DNA from: CAYTEH01 sp964436765
GTDB taxonomy: Bacteria; Patescibacteriota; Gracilibacteria; Peribacterales; Peribacteraceae
Direction: 5' to 3'
Length of the DNA stretch: 64,000 bases
Assembly (NCBI GenBank): GCA_964436765.1
Contig: CAYTEH010000002.1
Coordinates: forward strand, 1-64,000
Every line of letters begins with the position of its first letter. Position 1 is the first letter of the stretch. This document shows positions 32,705 through 40,900 of this stretch, in pieces. The position numbers and the translations under genes are program-made. The notes beneath the pieces were generated by a model. That model ran no database searches. It was not told the DNA's origin and was given only the letters and a program-made list of their open reading frames with translations.

Positions 32705-33784
32705 ATGGAACACTCCGCCCTCCTCTGGTCCTCCCTCAATATCCTCACCAAAGACCGTTACGACGCCATTCTGCAGGTGTTCGGATCGCTCGACGAGGCG
32801 GAGGACCACATCAGCGAAGAATTCCTGAAGGGCCTCGGATGCCGTAGCGAGACGGTCCTGCGCGTGTTAACCCAGGTCGAGGAATTCGACCGAGCCCTTG
32901 TGGAAGGCGAAATCGAGAAGAAGGGTGTCAGGTTCATGATGATCGGAGACCCGGCCTATCCCATCCGATTGCAGGAGATTCCTGACCCGCCGGTCTTCCT
33001 CTATGCGCGCGGGGACCTCTCGATCCTCGATCAGCCCACCGTCGGGCTCGTCGGTACGCGGGCGATGAGCCGGTACGGGAGGCGCATCGTGCACGATTTT
33101 GTGCCCGACTTCGTGCGCGCCGGGATGGTGACCGTGAGCGGGCTTGCCCTCGGCATCGACGCCGAAGTCGCGGAGCAGACGATCAAGGCCCGCGGGAACA
33201 CGGTCGCGGTGCTCGGGCACGGGCTCTCGCGCATCTACCCGCAGGGGAACCGGACGCTCGGAGAAGAAATCGTCGCGGGCGGAGGATTGCTGCTCTCCGA
33301 ATTCCCGATGTTCCAGGAGCCCGAGCGTTACATGTTCCCGTCCCGCAACCGCATCATCGCCGGGCTCTCGCTTGCGACCGTGGTACTCGAAGCGCCCGAA
33401 GGAAGCGGAGCGCTGATCACCGCCGATCTCGCGCTCGATTACAACCGCGATGTCTTCATCGTGCCCGGTCCGATCTTCGATGCGAACTACCGGGGGTCGA
33501 ACGCGTTTATCGCGAAGGGCCAGGGGAAACTGGTCCAATCCGCGACGGAGGTGATGGAGGAAATGGGCGTGATCGTCCGGGATGCGCCGCGAGAGTCCTC
33601 GTATGAGCCGCGTACTGCGGATGAGACGGCACTCTGGACTGCGCTCACTCCCATGTCCCAGTCCGTCGACGATCTCGCCGAGAAGTCGGGGCTGAATCAT
33701 GCGGTGCTGGCGGCGACGCTCACCATGATGGAATTGCAGGGGGCGGCGGAGCAGGCGGGAGGGGGAATGTGGATTCGGCGCTAA
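32705..33784 (+). CDS. dprA: DNA processing protein DprA
   Basis: 359 residues. It binds incoming single-stranded DNA and loads RecA during natural transformation. Rossmann-like DprA domain with VGLVGTRAMSRYGRR, VSGLALGIDAEVAEQ, VLGHGLSRIYPQGN, FPSRNRIIAGLS and EGSGALITADLALDYNRDVF (split here). A N-terminal helical region and a C-terminal winged-helix-like end (MSQSVDDLAEKSGLNHAVL) complete the usual architecture. Together with CPR biology this hints at DNA uptake. Confidence 0.95.
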   Translation: MEHSALLWSSLNILTKDRYDAILQVFGSLDEAEDHISEEFLKGLGCRSETVLRVLTQVEEFDRALVEGEIEKKGVRFMMIGDPAYPIRLQEIPDPPVFLYARGDLSILDQPTVGLVGTRAMSRYGRRIVHDFVPDFVRAGMVTVSGLALGIDAEVAEQTIKARGNTVAVLGHGLSRIYPQGNRTLGEEIVAGGGLLLSEFPMFQEPERYMFPSRNRIIAGLSLATVVLEAPEGSGALITADLALDYNRDVFIVPGPIFDANYRGSNAFIAKGQGKLVQSATEVMEEMGVIVRDAPRESSYEPRTADETALWTALTPMSQSVDDLAEKSGLNHAVLAATLTMMELQGAAEQAGGGMWIRR

Positions 33785-33891
33785 AGAACGAAGATTGAAG
33801 AACAAAGACTGAAAGCAGATTTCAGGCATAAATCTTGTATCTTCAGGCTTTCGGGACGGGTACAATTTGCCCCAATTTCTTCACTCCCCCC
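33785..33891. repeat. Purine-rich GAAGATTGAAG stretch
   Basis: Related to the AAGATC strings at 27205-27245 and 36603-36632. A TACAAT at 33861-33866 could be the -10 for the next gene, with a leader of about 20 nt. Confidence 0.45.
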
Positions 33892-34782
33892 ATGGCTACG
33901 ATTCCCTCCGCAGGCGCTCTGCCTTTCTCCGCACTCTTCAGCCGCAGTTTCGTCTTTCTGAAGGCGCACATGCGTACCATCCTGTGGTTTGCGGTCCTCC
34001 TTGCCGTCATGACGGCGGTCGCGCAGCTCCTGTCGCTGGCCATGCCGCAGAAATCGGTGATGGCGCCCGGCCTCACGACGGTGAAGACGGAACTGGACTG
34101 GGCACAGGTGCCTCTCGGCCTCAAGGTCTCCTTCATCCTGCTGCAGTTCGTCACGGCCGTAGCGGGTTTCATGGTGCATGTCGCCCTGTGGGATCTTGCA
34201 GTGGGCGGACGCGGCGACGCGGGAGGACTCCTCCGGCGTTCGGTGAAACTGCTGCCGCCGTTCCTCGGATTGTATGCCTGGATGTTCTGGCGTTCGTATG
34301 CGTGGCTGATGGCCGTGGGTCTCGTGAGCGCGTTCCTGTCCATGCTTTTTGAGAACGCCGCACTGAACATGGCGCTGATGATTCTCGGCGCTTCGCTCTT
34401 CGCCGCCGGCGTCGTGTGCTCCATTCTCTACTCGCCCCGCTTCGCTGCCGCCCAGCTCCTCTACCTGCGGGACGGAATGCGCCCGGCACAGGCTGCCGAC
34501 GAGAGCTTCCGCCGCACAAAGGGGTACTGGGGCAAGGTGGTCGGTAACTTGTTTTTGGCTACTGTCTGCATGATTCCGCTTACCATCGTCGCAAGTATCC
34601 TGAGCGCGGTCATCGCATCGCTGTCCGTGAGCGGACTCGAGTCGTCACAGGCGGCGGTGGCCGCCACGCTCCTCACCGTGACGATAGTGAATGTGGTGAT
34701 CCAGGGCGTCGTGAGCGCGTTCATGGTCTTCTTCGGCAAGGAACTGGCCGCGACCATCCTGGAACACCCGCGCGCGGCCTGA
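33892..34782 (+). CDS. Polytopic membrane protein, paralog 1
   Basis: 296 residues from the ATG at 33892, with about six membrane segments and no recognised catalytic motif. It shares with the next gene and with 62207-63136 a conserved loop: RFAAAQLLYLRDGMRPAQAAD, then ESFRRTKGYWGKVVGNLFL. Members of this type resemble DUF-type membrane proteins whose function is unknown. 12 nt upstream of paralog 2, so an operon. Confidence 0.7.
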   Translation: MATIPSAGALPFSALFSRSFVFLKAHMRTILWFAVLLAVMTAVAQLLSLAMPQKSVMAPGLTTVKTELDWAQVPLGLKVSFILLQFVTAVAGFMVHVALWDLAVGGRGDAGGLLRRSVKLLPPFLGLYAWMFWRSYAWLMAVGLVSAFLSMLFENAALNMALMILGASLFAAGVVCSILYSPRFAAAQLLYLRDGMRPAQAADESFRRTKGYWGKVVGNLFLATVCMIPLTIVASILSAVIASLSVSGLESSQAAVAATLLTVTIVNVVIQGVVSAFMVFFGKELAATILEHPRAA

Positions 34783-34794
34783 CCGCAGGTACCT

Positions 34795-35736
34795 ATGTCA
34801 CCATCTTCCTCCCGGGCGCCGGCGCTGCCGTCGCTCATTGCATCGCTGGCAGCAGACATCCGTGTGCAGTGGCGCGAATTATGTGTTGTCGCTTGCCTGC
34901 TGACGATACTCCTTTCATCCGTGACGGTTCTGCGCGGGCAATTGCACGGCCTCGATGATGCCCGCAGGATCGACAGTGCAGCCATGGAACGGGACATCAG
35001 TCGCCTCGATGAGCTCGAGAAGCGCTATCGCGGGGGTGATGTGGCGCTTGCTCCAGACATTGAGAAGCTGCAGGGGGACATCGCATTGCGCCTGCGTGCC
35101 ATTGCGGGAGAAGCGGGGCCACCCGACATCGAGGCCGTCGCGCGCGTCCTGTTGTCGTATGCGTTGTCGTTCCTGATTCTCCTCACGGGTTTTGTGTGGG
35201 CGATGGCGCGCATGGTGGGAACTCACGCGCTCAGTTGGCGGACCGTCGCCGAGAAAGTGACGCAGGAGTTCCTGCCGCAGACATTGCTGCTGTGCGTGCT
35301 TGGGATTTTGACGGGTGTCTGGATTCCGCTGGCGGCCGTACTGCGCGTGCGTATCTACCCAACGCAACTGTCGGCAGACCTGGCAAGTATCCAGGTATGG
35401 CTGCTCTTTTGCGGCTATCTTGCGATTGTCGTGCTGGCGCCGCGTCTGATACTTGCCCCCCTCATCCGCTTCCGTGAGCCCATGCCGGCGGGGGATGCGT
35501 TGCGTGGGAGCGTCGCGGCCACGCGGGGGTACTGGGAAAAGATGCTCGGGAATCTGGTCTTCGTCGCGTGCACGGTGCTCGTGGTCGCCTTCGCGGTACG
35601 CAATGCATTTCTCTTCTTCCTCTCACCGTTTCTGTTGCCCGTCGTGGCATCGTTCTTTTGGGTGACGGGTGCGATGCTGATGGGGGGATTTCTTGTGAAA
35701 TTGGGGGATGCCATTCTTGCTAGTCAGGGTGAGTAG
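34795..35736 (+). CDS. Polytopic membrane protein, paralog 2
   Basis: 313 residues. N-terminal membrane segment (LCVVACLLTILLSSVTVL), a soluble helical stretch (residues about 60-110) and four to five more membrane segments. The paralog loop is PRLILAPLIRFREPMPAGDA, then LRGSVAATRGYWEKMLGNLVF (split). Function unknown; co-transcribed with paralog 1. Confidence 0.7.
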   Translation: MSPSSSRAPALPSLIASLAADIRVQWRELCVVACLLTILLSSVTVLRGQLHGLDDARRIDSAAMERDISRLDELEKRYRGGDVALAPDIEKLQGDIALRLRAIAGEAGPPDIEAVARVLLSYALSFLILLTGFVWAMARMVGTHALSWRTVAEKVTQEFLPQTLLLCVLGILTGVWIPLAAVLRVRIYPTQLSADLASIQVWLLFCGYLAIVVLAPRLILAPLIRFREPMPAGDALRGSVAATRGYWEKMLGNLVFVACTVLVVAFAVRNAFLFFLSPFLLPVVASFFWVTGAMLMGGFLVKLGDAILASQGE

Positions 35737-35760
35737 GAATACTCATCTCTCTTTTGATGC

Positions 35761-35811
35761 CCTCACCCGGCCGCGCGACGCGGCCACCCTCTCCCACTGA
35801 AACAGGAGAGG
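35761..35811. repeat. CCCTCACCCGG double-hairpin repeat
   Basis: GGCCGCGcgaCGCGGCC followed by CTCTCCC...GGAGAGG, in the gap between convergent genes. Confidence 0.7.
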
Positions 35812-35835
35812 GAAGAAGCGCGCATCTGCTTTGCA

Positions 35836-36588
35836 TTATTTCTTCAACGAGGCCAGCCCTTCGAGCGCCTTGAGAGCCTCGACCGGAACCATCCAGACGG
35901 TGGTGTTGCTCTGATCCGAGCTGATGTCGTTGATGCTCTGGAGCGTACGCAGGTGGAGCGCTCCCGGGGTCGCAGCGAGCATCGCGGCGGCCTTCGCGAC
36001 GTTCTCGGAGGCGGCCAGCTCGCCTTCGGAGCTGATAATCACCGACTGCTTCTCGCGCTGCGCTTCCGCGACCTTGGCGATCGTCCGCTTGAGAGATTCC
36101 GGCAGGACGATGTCTTTGAGCTCCACCGATTGCACGTCGATGCCCCATTCCTCGGATGTCTTATCCACCACCAGCCGGATGCGCTGGCTCACATCCGCTT
36201 TTTTGGCCAAAAGCTCATCGAGTGTCACTTCGCCCACGGCGTTGCGCATGGTCGTCTGCGCAAGCTGGCCCACCGCGTACATGAAGTTCTCCACCGCGAT
36301 CACGGCTTTGGCGGCATCGCTCACACGAAAGTAGATGACGGCGTTGATGCGGATGGGGATGTTATCCTTCGTGATGGCTTCCTGGTCGGGCACGTCCACT
36401 GCCTTCACGCGGATATCGACCTTCACCAGTTTCTGGAACACGGGGATGAGCAGGTGCCATCCCGGGTCCCACATCCGCTTGTACTTTCCCATCGTGAACA
36501 CGATTCCGCGCTCGTACTGGTCGATCTGGCGGATCCAGCTGAAGAGGAACACGAGGACGACGATGATAGCGGGGATGAGGAGAGGCAT
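35836..36588 (-). CDS. SPFH/band 7 (slipin-like) membrane protein
   Basis: 250 residues from the ATG at 36588; TATACT ends 6 nt upstream. One N-terminal membrane segment (PLLIPAIIVVLVFLFSWI), then a band 7 domain: YERGIVFTMGKYKRMWDPGWHLLIP (split), RVKAVDVPDQEAITKDNIPI, YFRVSDAAKAVIAVENF, and a C-terminal helical region with AEAQREKQSVIISSEGE. Slipins form membrane-bound oligomers that organise lipid domains or proteases; often partnered with NfeD, which is not seen here. Confidence 0.9.
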   Translation of the reverse strand: MPLLIPAIIVVLVFLFSWIRQIDQYERGIVFTMGKYKRMWDPGWHLLIPVFQKLVKVDIRVKAVDVPDQEAITKDNIPIRINAVIYFRVSDAAKAVIAVENFMYAVGQLAQTTMRNAVGEVTLDELLAKKADVSQRIRLVVDKTSEEWGIDVQSVELKDIVLPESLKRTIAKVAEAQREKQSVIISSEGELAASENVAKAAAMLAATPGALHLRTLQSINDISSDQSNTTVWMVPVEALKALEGLASLKK

Positions 36589-36636
36589 GAGAGAAGTATA
36601 AACCTGAAGATCGAAGATCAAAGATCAAAATGTTCT

Positions 36637-37338
36637 TTATTTACTGAGTCTTGACGCTGTTTTGACAATCGTGAGGAACTCGTCCGGCTTGAGCGAGGCG
36701 CCGCCGATAAGTCCTCCATCGATATCGGTCTGTTTCAGGAGCTCTTCGCAATTCTTCGCGTTCATGGAACCGCCGTAGAGGATCCGGATTTTTTTGTCGG
36801 GAAGAATCGACCGGATGAACGCGTGCATCTCCTGCGCCTGTGCCGGCGTCGCCGTCTGGCCCGAGCCGATGGCCCACACGGGCTCGTATGCGATGATGAT
36901 GCCCGACGGGCTACCTTTCAGTTGCGCCTCCACCACCTGCTTCTCTTTCCCCGCGGCCCGTTCTTCAATTTTTTCACCGATGCACAGGATCGGTTTCAGG
37001 CCCGCCGCCAGAGCGGCGTTCACCTGCTCGAGGACATCCTCGACCGTTTCGCCATGGTGCTCGCGCCGTTCGGAATGTCCGCACAGGACATGGGTGCATC
37101 CGAGTCGTGTGAGCTCGTCCATGGTCACATCGCCGGTCTGCCCCTCTTTTCGCCGTCCATAGCCCACCTGTGCACCAGTTTGGAGTCCTGCGTCAATGGT
37201 CGTACGGATATCCACGGACATGGGAAACACAATGATCTCCGCGTCGGGATGGGGACGGTAGGGCGAATCGGAGGCATTAAACCCATCCGGGGCGAAGTTT
37301 GCCTTCCAGTTACCCGCGATGAGATACCGTTTGGCCAT
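36637..37338 (-). CDS. tpiA: Triosephosphate isomerase
   Basis: 233 residues from the ATG at 37338; the longer upstream frame crosses a divergent promoter. Interconverts dihydroxyacetone phosphate and glyceraldehyde 3-phosphate. Lys12 (AGNWKANF), catalytic His in LCGHSERREHHGE, catalytic Glu in AYEPVWAIGSGQTA, phosphate loops YGGSMNAKN and GGLIGGASLKP. Some 15-20 residues shorter than typical enzymes through a reduced N-terminal part. Glycolysis/pentose phosphate genes rpiB and rpe lie nearby. Confidence 0.95.
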   Translation of the reverse strand: MAKRYLIAGNWKANFAPDGFNASDSPYRPHPDAEIIVFPMSVDIRTTIDAGLQTGAQVGYGRRKEGQTGDVTMDELTRLGCTHVLCGHSERREHHGETVEDVLEQVNAALAAGLKPILCIGEKIEERAAGKEKQVVEAQLKGSPSGIIIAYEPVWAIGSGQTATPAQAQEMHAFIRSILPDKKIRILYGGSMNAKNCEELLKQTDIDGGLIGGASLKPDEFLTIVKTASRLSK

Positions 37339-37375
37339 ACGCGCGCAGAATACACGCAGGAGACATTCTTGGTAT

Positions 37376-37404
37376 TTGCATAAAATGCAAAAATATAGTA
37401 CAAT
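37376..37404 (+). promoter_or_regulatory. Promoter with palindrome over the -35
   Basis: TTGCAT (37376-37381), 17 nt, TACAAT (37399-37404). The -35 is the left arm of TTTGCAT AAA ATGCAAA, a 7-bp inverted repeat that could be an operator. Confidence 0.7.
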
Positions 37405-37429
37405 ATTGTCAATACTTCCCCACACCCAC

Positions 37430-37660
37430 ATGCACAAGCATTTCCGTGTTGATGTCCTCACCGCCGGTTTCGTCGCTGCGCTCGTGATGGCCACGTCCTC
37501 CGGCGTCATTTCCGAGGTTGCCACCCAGGCACAGGCCGCGATCAACCTGGGCCGCGCCCGGAGCGTGCTCTCGGCTCCCCGCTCCTTCGAGCAGGGCACC
37601 GTTCGCACGAGTCCGTCGAACCGAGGCGTGACCTCCCCGCGCCCAACGCGTCATCCGTAG
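37430..37660 (+). CDS. Small exported hypothetical protein, 76 aa
   Basis: N-terminal positively charged start and hydrophobic segment (VLTAGFVAALVMATSSGVI) with a possible signal-peptide cleavage near AQA-A, then a basic, Ser/Pro/Arg-rich tail. No family recognised. It has its own strong promoter and is followed by a hairpin repeat (37672-37740), so it is an isolated unit. Confidence 0.55.
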   Translation: MHKHFRVDVLTAGFVAALVMATSSGVISEVATQAQAAINLGRARSVLSAPRSFEQGTVRTSPSNRGVTSPRPTRHP

Positions 37661-37671
37661 TCCTCATTCGG

Positions 37672-37740
37672 TCCGCCCGAGTCGCGCCACACGTATCCGA
37701 CGCTGCGGCGTCACCTTCTCCCTGCAGGGAGAAGGAGTGA
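37672..37740. repeat. Hairpin repeat before rpiB
   Basis: A CCTCATTCGG member with GACGCtgcGGCGTC and TTCTCCCtgcAGGGAGAA. Confidence 0.6.
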
Positions 37741-37758
37741 TCTGCTATTATTTGCTGC

Positions 37759-38211
37759 GTGAAGTCATCTTTTTCCACCACCCGGCGCGTCGTGCTTGCG
37801 GCTGACCATGCCGGGTATCCGCTGAAGGAAGAGATCAAGAAGCATCTTTCCTCACTGGGTATCGACGTGATCGACGAAGGCACGTTCTCCACGGATCCCG
37901 TGGATTACCCCGCGTACATGCGCAAGGCCTGTGCAGTGGTCCTGGAGCAGAAGATCCCGGGGATCATTTTCGGGGGGAGCGGCAACGGCGAGGCGATGGC
38001 TGCGAACAAAGTCCCGGGCATCCGCGCGGCATTGTGTTACTCGAAAGAGACGGCCGAGCTCGCACGCAAGCATAACGATGCGAATGTCATGAGTCTTGGC
38101 GCGCGGCTGACGAAGCCGGAGCTCGCCAAAGAGCTCGTCGATATTTTCCTCAAGACGGAATTTGAAGGGGGGAGGCACATCGAACGAATCAACGACTTGG
38201 AGCCGGCATAG
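37759..38211 (+). CDS. rpiB: Ribose 5-phosphate isomerase B
   Basis: 150 residues, GTG start 7 nt after TATTAT. Interconverts ribose 5-phosphate and ribulose 5-phosphate. LAADHAGYPLKEEIKKHL at the N-terminus and FGGSGNGEAMAANKVPGIRAAL in the centre. The Cys used as base by E. coli-type RpiB is replaced by the GSGNGEA form with Glu78, as known for the M. tuberculosis-type enzyme. Nearby rpe uses the same product. Confidence 0.93.
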   Translation: MKSSFSTTRRVVLAADHAGYPLKEEIKKHLSSLGIDVIDEGTFSTDPVDYPAYMRKACAVVLEQKIPGIIFGGSGNGEAMAANKVPGIRAALCYSKETAELARKHNDANVMSLGARLTKPELAKELVDIFLKTEFEGGRHIERINDLEPA

Positions 38212-38553
38212 GAGCGTACTTTCTTTGTCCGGCGATACCCGGCCCCAAGCCAAACACGTCGCGTGTTCTGGCTTGGGCCGCTATCCCTGTGGGACAAAGA
38301 AAGTACCAAAGAAAGCGCCGCCCCCGCCAAAGCCTATCCGCCCGGCTCCGGATCTCCATCGCAGGGCCTCCAAGGCTTCGGCCCTGCTCCGTCGATCACG
38401 CCCGCACCTTGCAGCAAGGTGCGGGGCGGAGCCTTCCGCAACACCCCCCGTGGCGGGGGCATCCACCCCCTGAAGGAAATCAAGACAACAGATACGAGCT
38501 GCTGTGCAGTATATTTTTTCGACAGGCCTGATTCGGGTCAGTAGTGTTGATCC
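38212..38553. repeat. Long nested palindrome and GC-rich spacer
   Basis: No gene. GTACTTTCTTTGTCC (38216-38230) and its exact complement (38292-38306) enclose a second inverted repeat, GGCCCCAAGCC / GGCTTGGGCC, and a third, AACACG/CGTGTT, so about 91 nt can fold as one long hairpin. The rest (38307-38530) is GC-rich with short CGGGGCGGAGCC and CCCCCGTGGCGGGGG palindromes. The AEC transporter gene follows. Confidence 0.75.
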
Positions 38554-39471
38554 ATGGAAATATTCCTGACGCTCATGATCAAGTTGATCCCGCTCTACGC
38601 CGTGATCGCGCTGGGGTGGGTGGCGGGGCGGGTGCTGAATGTCCAGAAAGAATCGGTGGCACGGCTGCTCATCTACATACTCAGCCCCGCCGTGGTGTTC
38701 CACGGCATTCTCACGATCCCGTTTCGGCCTACACTGCTCCTGCTGCCGGTGGTGTTCTGGGTCGTCAGCGTCGGGCTTTGTTTCACCTTCTATGCACTGG
38801 GCTCGCTCCGGTGGCATGACGCGCACAGGAACATTCTCGCGTTCACGTCGGGCACAGGGAACACCGGATATTTCGGCCTGCCCGTCGCCATAGTGCTCTT
38901 CGGGCAGCAGAGCGTGGGGTTGATGGTGCTGGCGGGTTTCGGCGCCGTGTTGTTCGAAGTGACGGTCGGCTTCTTCATGGTCGCGCGCGGTCACCATACG
39001 GTGGGCGAAAGCGTGCGGCGGGTTCTCACGCTCCCATCGCTCTACGCGAGCATCGCGGGTGTACTGGGGAACATCGTGGGCCTGCAACTTGGAGGGCCCG
39101 TGGCCGACATGTTCGTGAGCGCCCGCGGCGCCTTCACCATCCTCGGCTCTCTCGTCGTGGGTCTGGGGCTCGCCAGCAGCAAGAAGATCAAGGTTGACTG
39201 GGTATTCACATCCCTTGCCTTCGCGGCCAAATTTCTGGCCTGGCCGCTCATCATGTTCACCGTGGTGTGGCTCGACGCGTCTTTCATCCATCTGTTCGGT
39301 GCCGAGGTTCATAACATCATGAAGCTCCTCTCGATCGTCCCGCTCGCCGCAAACACAGTCGCGTACGCCACCGAGCTTCGCACCGAACCCGAAAAGGCCG
39401 CGACGACCGTGTTCCTCTCAACCATCTTCGCGCTGTTCTACATTCCGCTGATGGTGACACTGTTCTTTTGA
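38554..39471 (+). CDS. AEC (auxin efflux carrier) family transporter
   Basis: 305 residues, about ten membrane segments. The AEC/PIN-like permease fold: an N-terminal bundle with KESVARLLIYILSPAVVF, the conserved FTSGTGNTGYFGLPVAIVLF loop, and a C-terminal bundle with LVVGLGLASSKKIKVD and LLSIVPLAANTVAYATE. Bacterial AEC proteins export or import carboxylates or related small molecules; the substrate cannot be told. TAGTGT ends 6 nt before the ATG. Confidence 0.88.
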   Translation: MEIFLTLMIKLIPLYAVIALGWVAGRVLNVQKESVARLLIYILSPAVVFHGILTIPFRPTLLLLPVVFWVVSVGLCFTFYALGSLRWHDAHRNILAFTSGTGNTGYFGLPVAIVLFGQQSVGLMVLAGFGAVLFEVTVGFFMVARGHHTVGESVRRVLTLPSLYASIAGVLGNIVGLQLGGPVADMFVSARGAFTILGSLVVGLGLASSKKIKVDWVFTSLAFAAKFLAWPLIMFTVVWLDASFIHLFGAEVHNIMKLLSIVPLAANTVAYATELRTEPEKAATTVFLSTIFALFYIPLMVTLFF

Positions 39472-39534
39472 GAGTGCTGCGTGTCGAAGGCTCGCTCTGT
39501 GGGGTTTGAATGTGATGTCATGTTTTTTGATGCA

Positions 39535-39581
39535 GTCCCTCGATACGAAAATGCTCCGCATTTTCTCCTCGGGATGACAGG
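39535..39581. repeat. TCCCTCGATACG repeat upstream of rpe
   Basis: Arms GAAAATG/CATTTTC around CTCCG; flanks match the copies at 29103-29151 and 29267-29310. Confidence 0.75.
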
Positions 39582-39595
39582 CGTACCATATGCGC

Positions 39596-40234
39596 ATGTC
39601 CCGTTCCGTCCTCATCACCCCCTCCATCCTCTCGGCCGATCTCGCGCATCTGCAGGACGAGGTGGATTCCGTCAGTTCCGCCGACTGGATCCAGGTCGAC
39701 GTGATGGACGGTCATTTCGTGCCGAACCTGAGTTTCGGCGCACCGGTGATGAAATGCATCAAGACCAGGCTCCCGCTCGATGTGCATTTGATGGTCAGCA
39801 ATCCGGCGGAGCGCATCGCGGAATTTCTCGATGCCGGCGCCGCGAACATCACGTTCCACGCCGAGGCCGTCACCAAAACGAAAGACCGCAAAGCCGTGAT
39901 CGCCGCGATTCACCAGAACGCGACTGCGGGCATCGCCATCAACCCGGCAACCCCCGTATCCGCGATCGACGATATCGTCGATGAAGTGGATCTTGTTCTC
40001 GTCATGTCCGTCGTCCCGGGCTTCAGCGGACAGGCGTTCATGCCCGAGGTGCTCAAGAAAGTTCGCTCGCTCCGCGAGAAGCATCCGCGCCTGATGATCC
40101 AGATGGACGGCGGCATCACTGCCGGCAACGCCAGAGAGTGCATCGAGGCAGGTGCCACGAATCTGGTGGCGGCAAGTTACATCTTTTCGGCTCCAGACAG
40201 GGCAGAAGCCATTTCCACACTTCGCGCACCATGA
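39596..40234 (+). CDS. rpe: Ribulose-phosphate 3-epimerase
   Basis: 212 residues from the ATG at 39596; TACCAT ends 6 nt before it, which favours this ATG over the one at 39590. TIM barrel with PSILSADLAHLQDEV, metal/catalytic VDVMDGHFVPNLSFG, LDVHLMV, VMSVVPGFSGQAFMP and IQMDGGI. Pentose phosphate pathway, with rpiB and tpiA close by. The stop overlaps the lipoprotein start by 4 nt. Confidence 0.94.
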   Translation: MSRSVLITPSILSADLAHLQDEVDSVSSADWIQVDVMDGHFVPNLSFGAPVMKCIKTRLPLDVHLMVSNPAERIAEFLDAGAANITFHAEAVTKTKDRKAVIAAIHQNATAGIAINPATPVSAIDDIVDEVDLVLVMSVVPGFSGQAFMPEVLKKVRSLREKHPRLMIQMDGGITAGNARECIEAGATNLVAASYIFSAPDRAEAISTLRAP

Positions 40235-40743
40235 AGAAGCCCATCATGCTCATCGGTCTCGTGTGCTTCCTTGCGGCATGCACGCCCTCGTCGCAGCCCC
40301 TCATGCCACCCGAGAACCCCGAGGCATTGTCGTCTGAGCCGGCATTAAGCCCCATGACGTTTGAAACCATGCCGCTGGAGCTCGCCTCGCCCGATGGTCG
40401 CTCTCTGGAGCTGACCGTGGAAATAGCCCAGAGCCCGGCGGAGCGGGAGCGGGGTCTCATGGGCCGCAGGACGCTTGATGATGGTACGGGCATGCTCTTT
40501 GCGTTCGATGCCGAGCAGAACCTGAACTTCTGGATGAAGAACACGCTCATCCCGCTCGATATCGTGTTCTTCGATGCTGCGGGCGAGTTCGTCTCGGCAT
40601 CCTCGATGCTGCCGTGCAGGGCCGACCCGTGTCCGCTCTATTCTTCCGTGGAGCCGGCCGAGTGGGCTCTGGAAGTTCCGGCGGGCTTCATCGCGCAGAA
40701 TGGAGTGGGGGAGGGGTGGAGGTTGGTGTTTGGCGATGAGTAA
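40231..40743 (+). CDS. DUF192 lipoprotein
   Basis: 170 residues. Lipobox LAAC at the end of a short signal peptide (MLIGLVCFLAACTPSS), so lipid-anchored outside the membrane. The DUF192 domain is clear: SPAERERGLMGRRTLDDGTGM, FAFDAEQNLNFWMKNTLIPLDIVF (split) and a C-terminal VPAGFIAQNGVGEGWRL. DUF192 function is unknown. Translationally coupled to rpe by ATGA. Confidence 0.9.
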   Translation: MKKPIMLIGLVCFLAACTPSSQPLMPPENPEALSSEPALSPMTFETMPLELASPDGRSLELTVEIAQSPAERERGLMGRRTLDDGTGMLFAFDAEQNLNFWMKNTLIPLDIVFFDAAGEFVSASSMLPCRADPCPLYSSVEPAEWALEVPAGFIAQNGVGEGWRLVFGDE

Positions 40744-40900
40744 GTGTGGAGGGAGTGGTCGATTTGCTGCGAATCTGTAAAAGGCAGCAATCACTTTCAG
40801 CGTACGACGAATTATAAGGCCCTCTCCCCTTGGGGAGAGGGAACGCCGCTATCCCTGGCCACAAACGGACGTTCTGAGTGAGGGTAGAACGCCCTGGGTT
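40744..40900. repeat. Gap with CTCTCCCC hairpin between DUF192 gene and purC
   Basis: CCCTCTCCCC tt GGGGAGAGGG at 40821-40842 between convergent genes. It could stop transcription from either side but lacks a long U-run. Confidence 0.5.
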
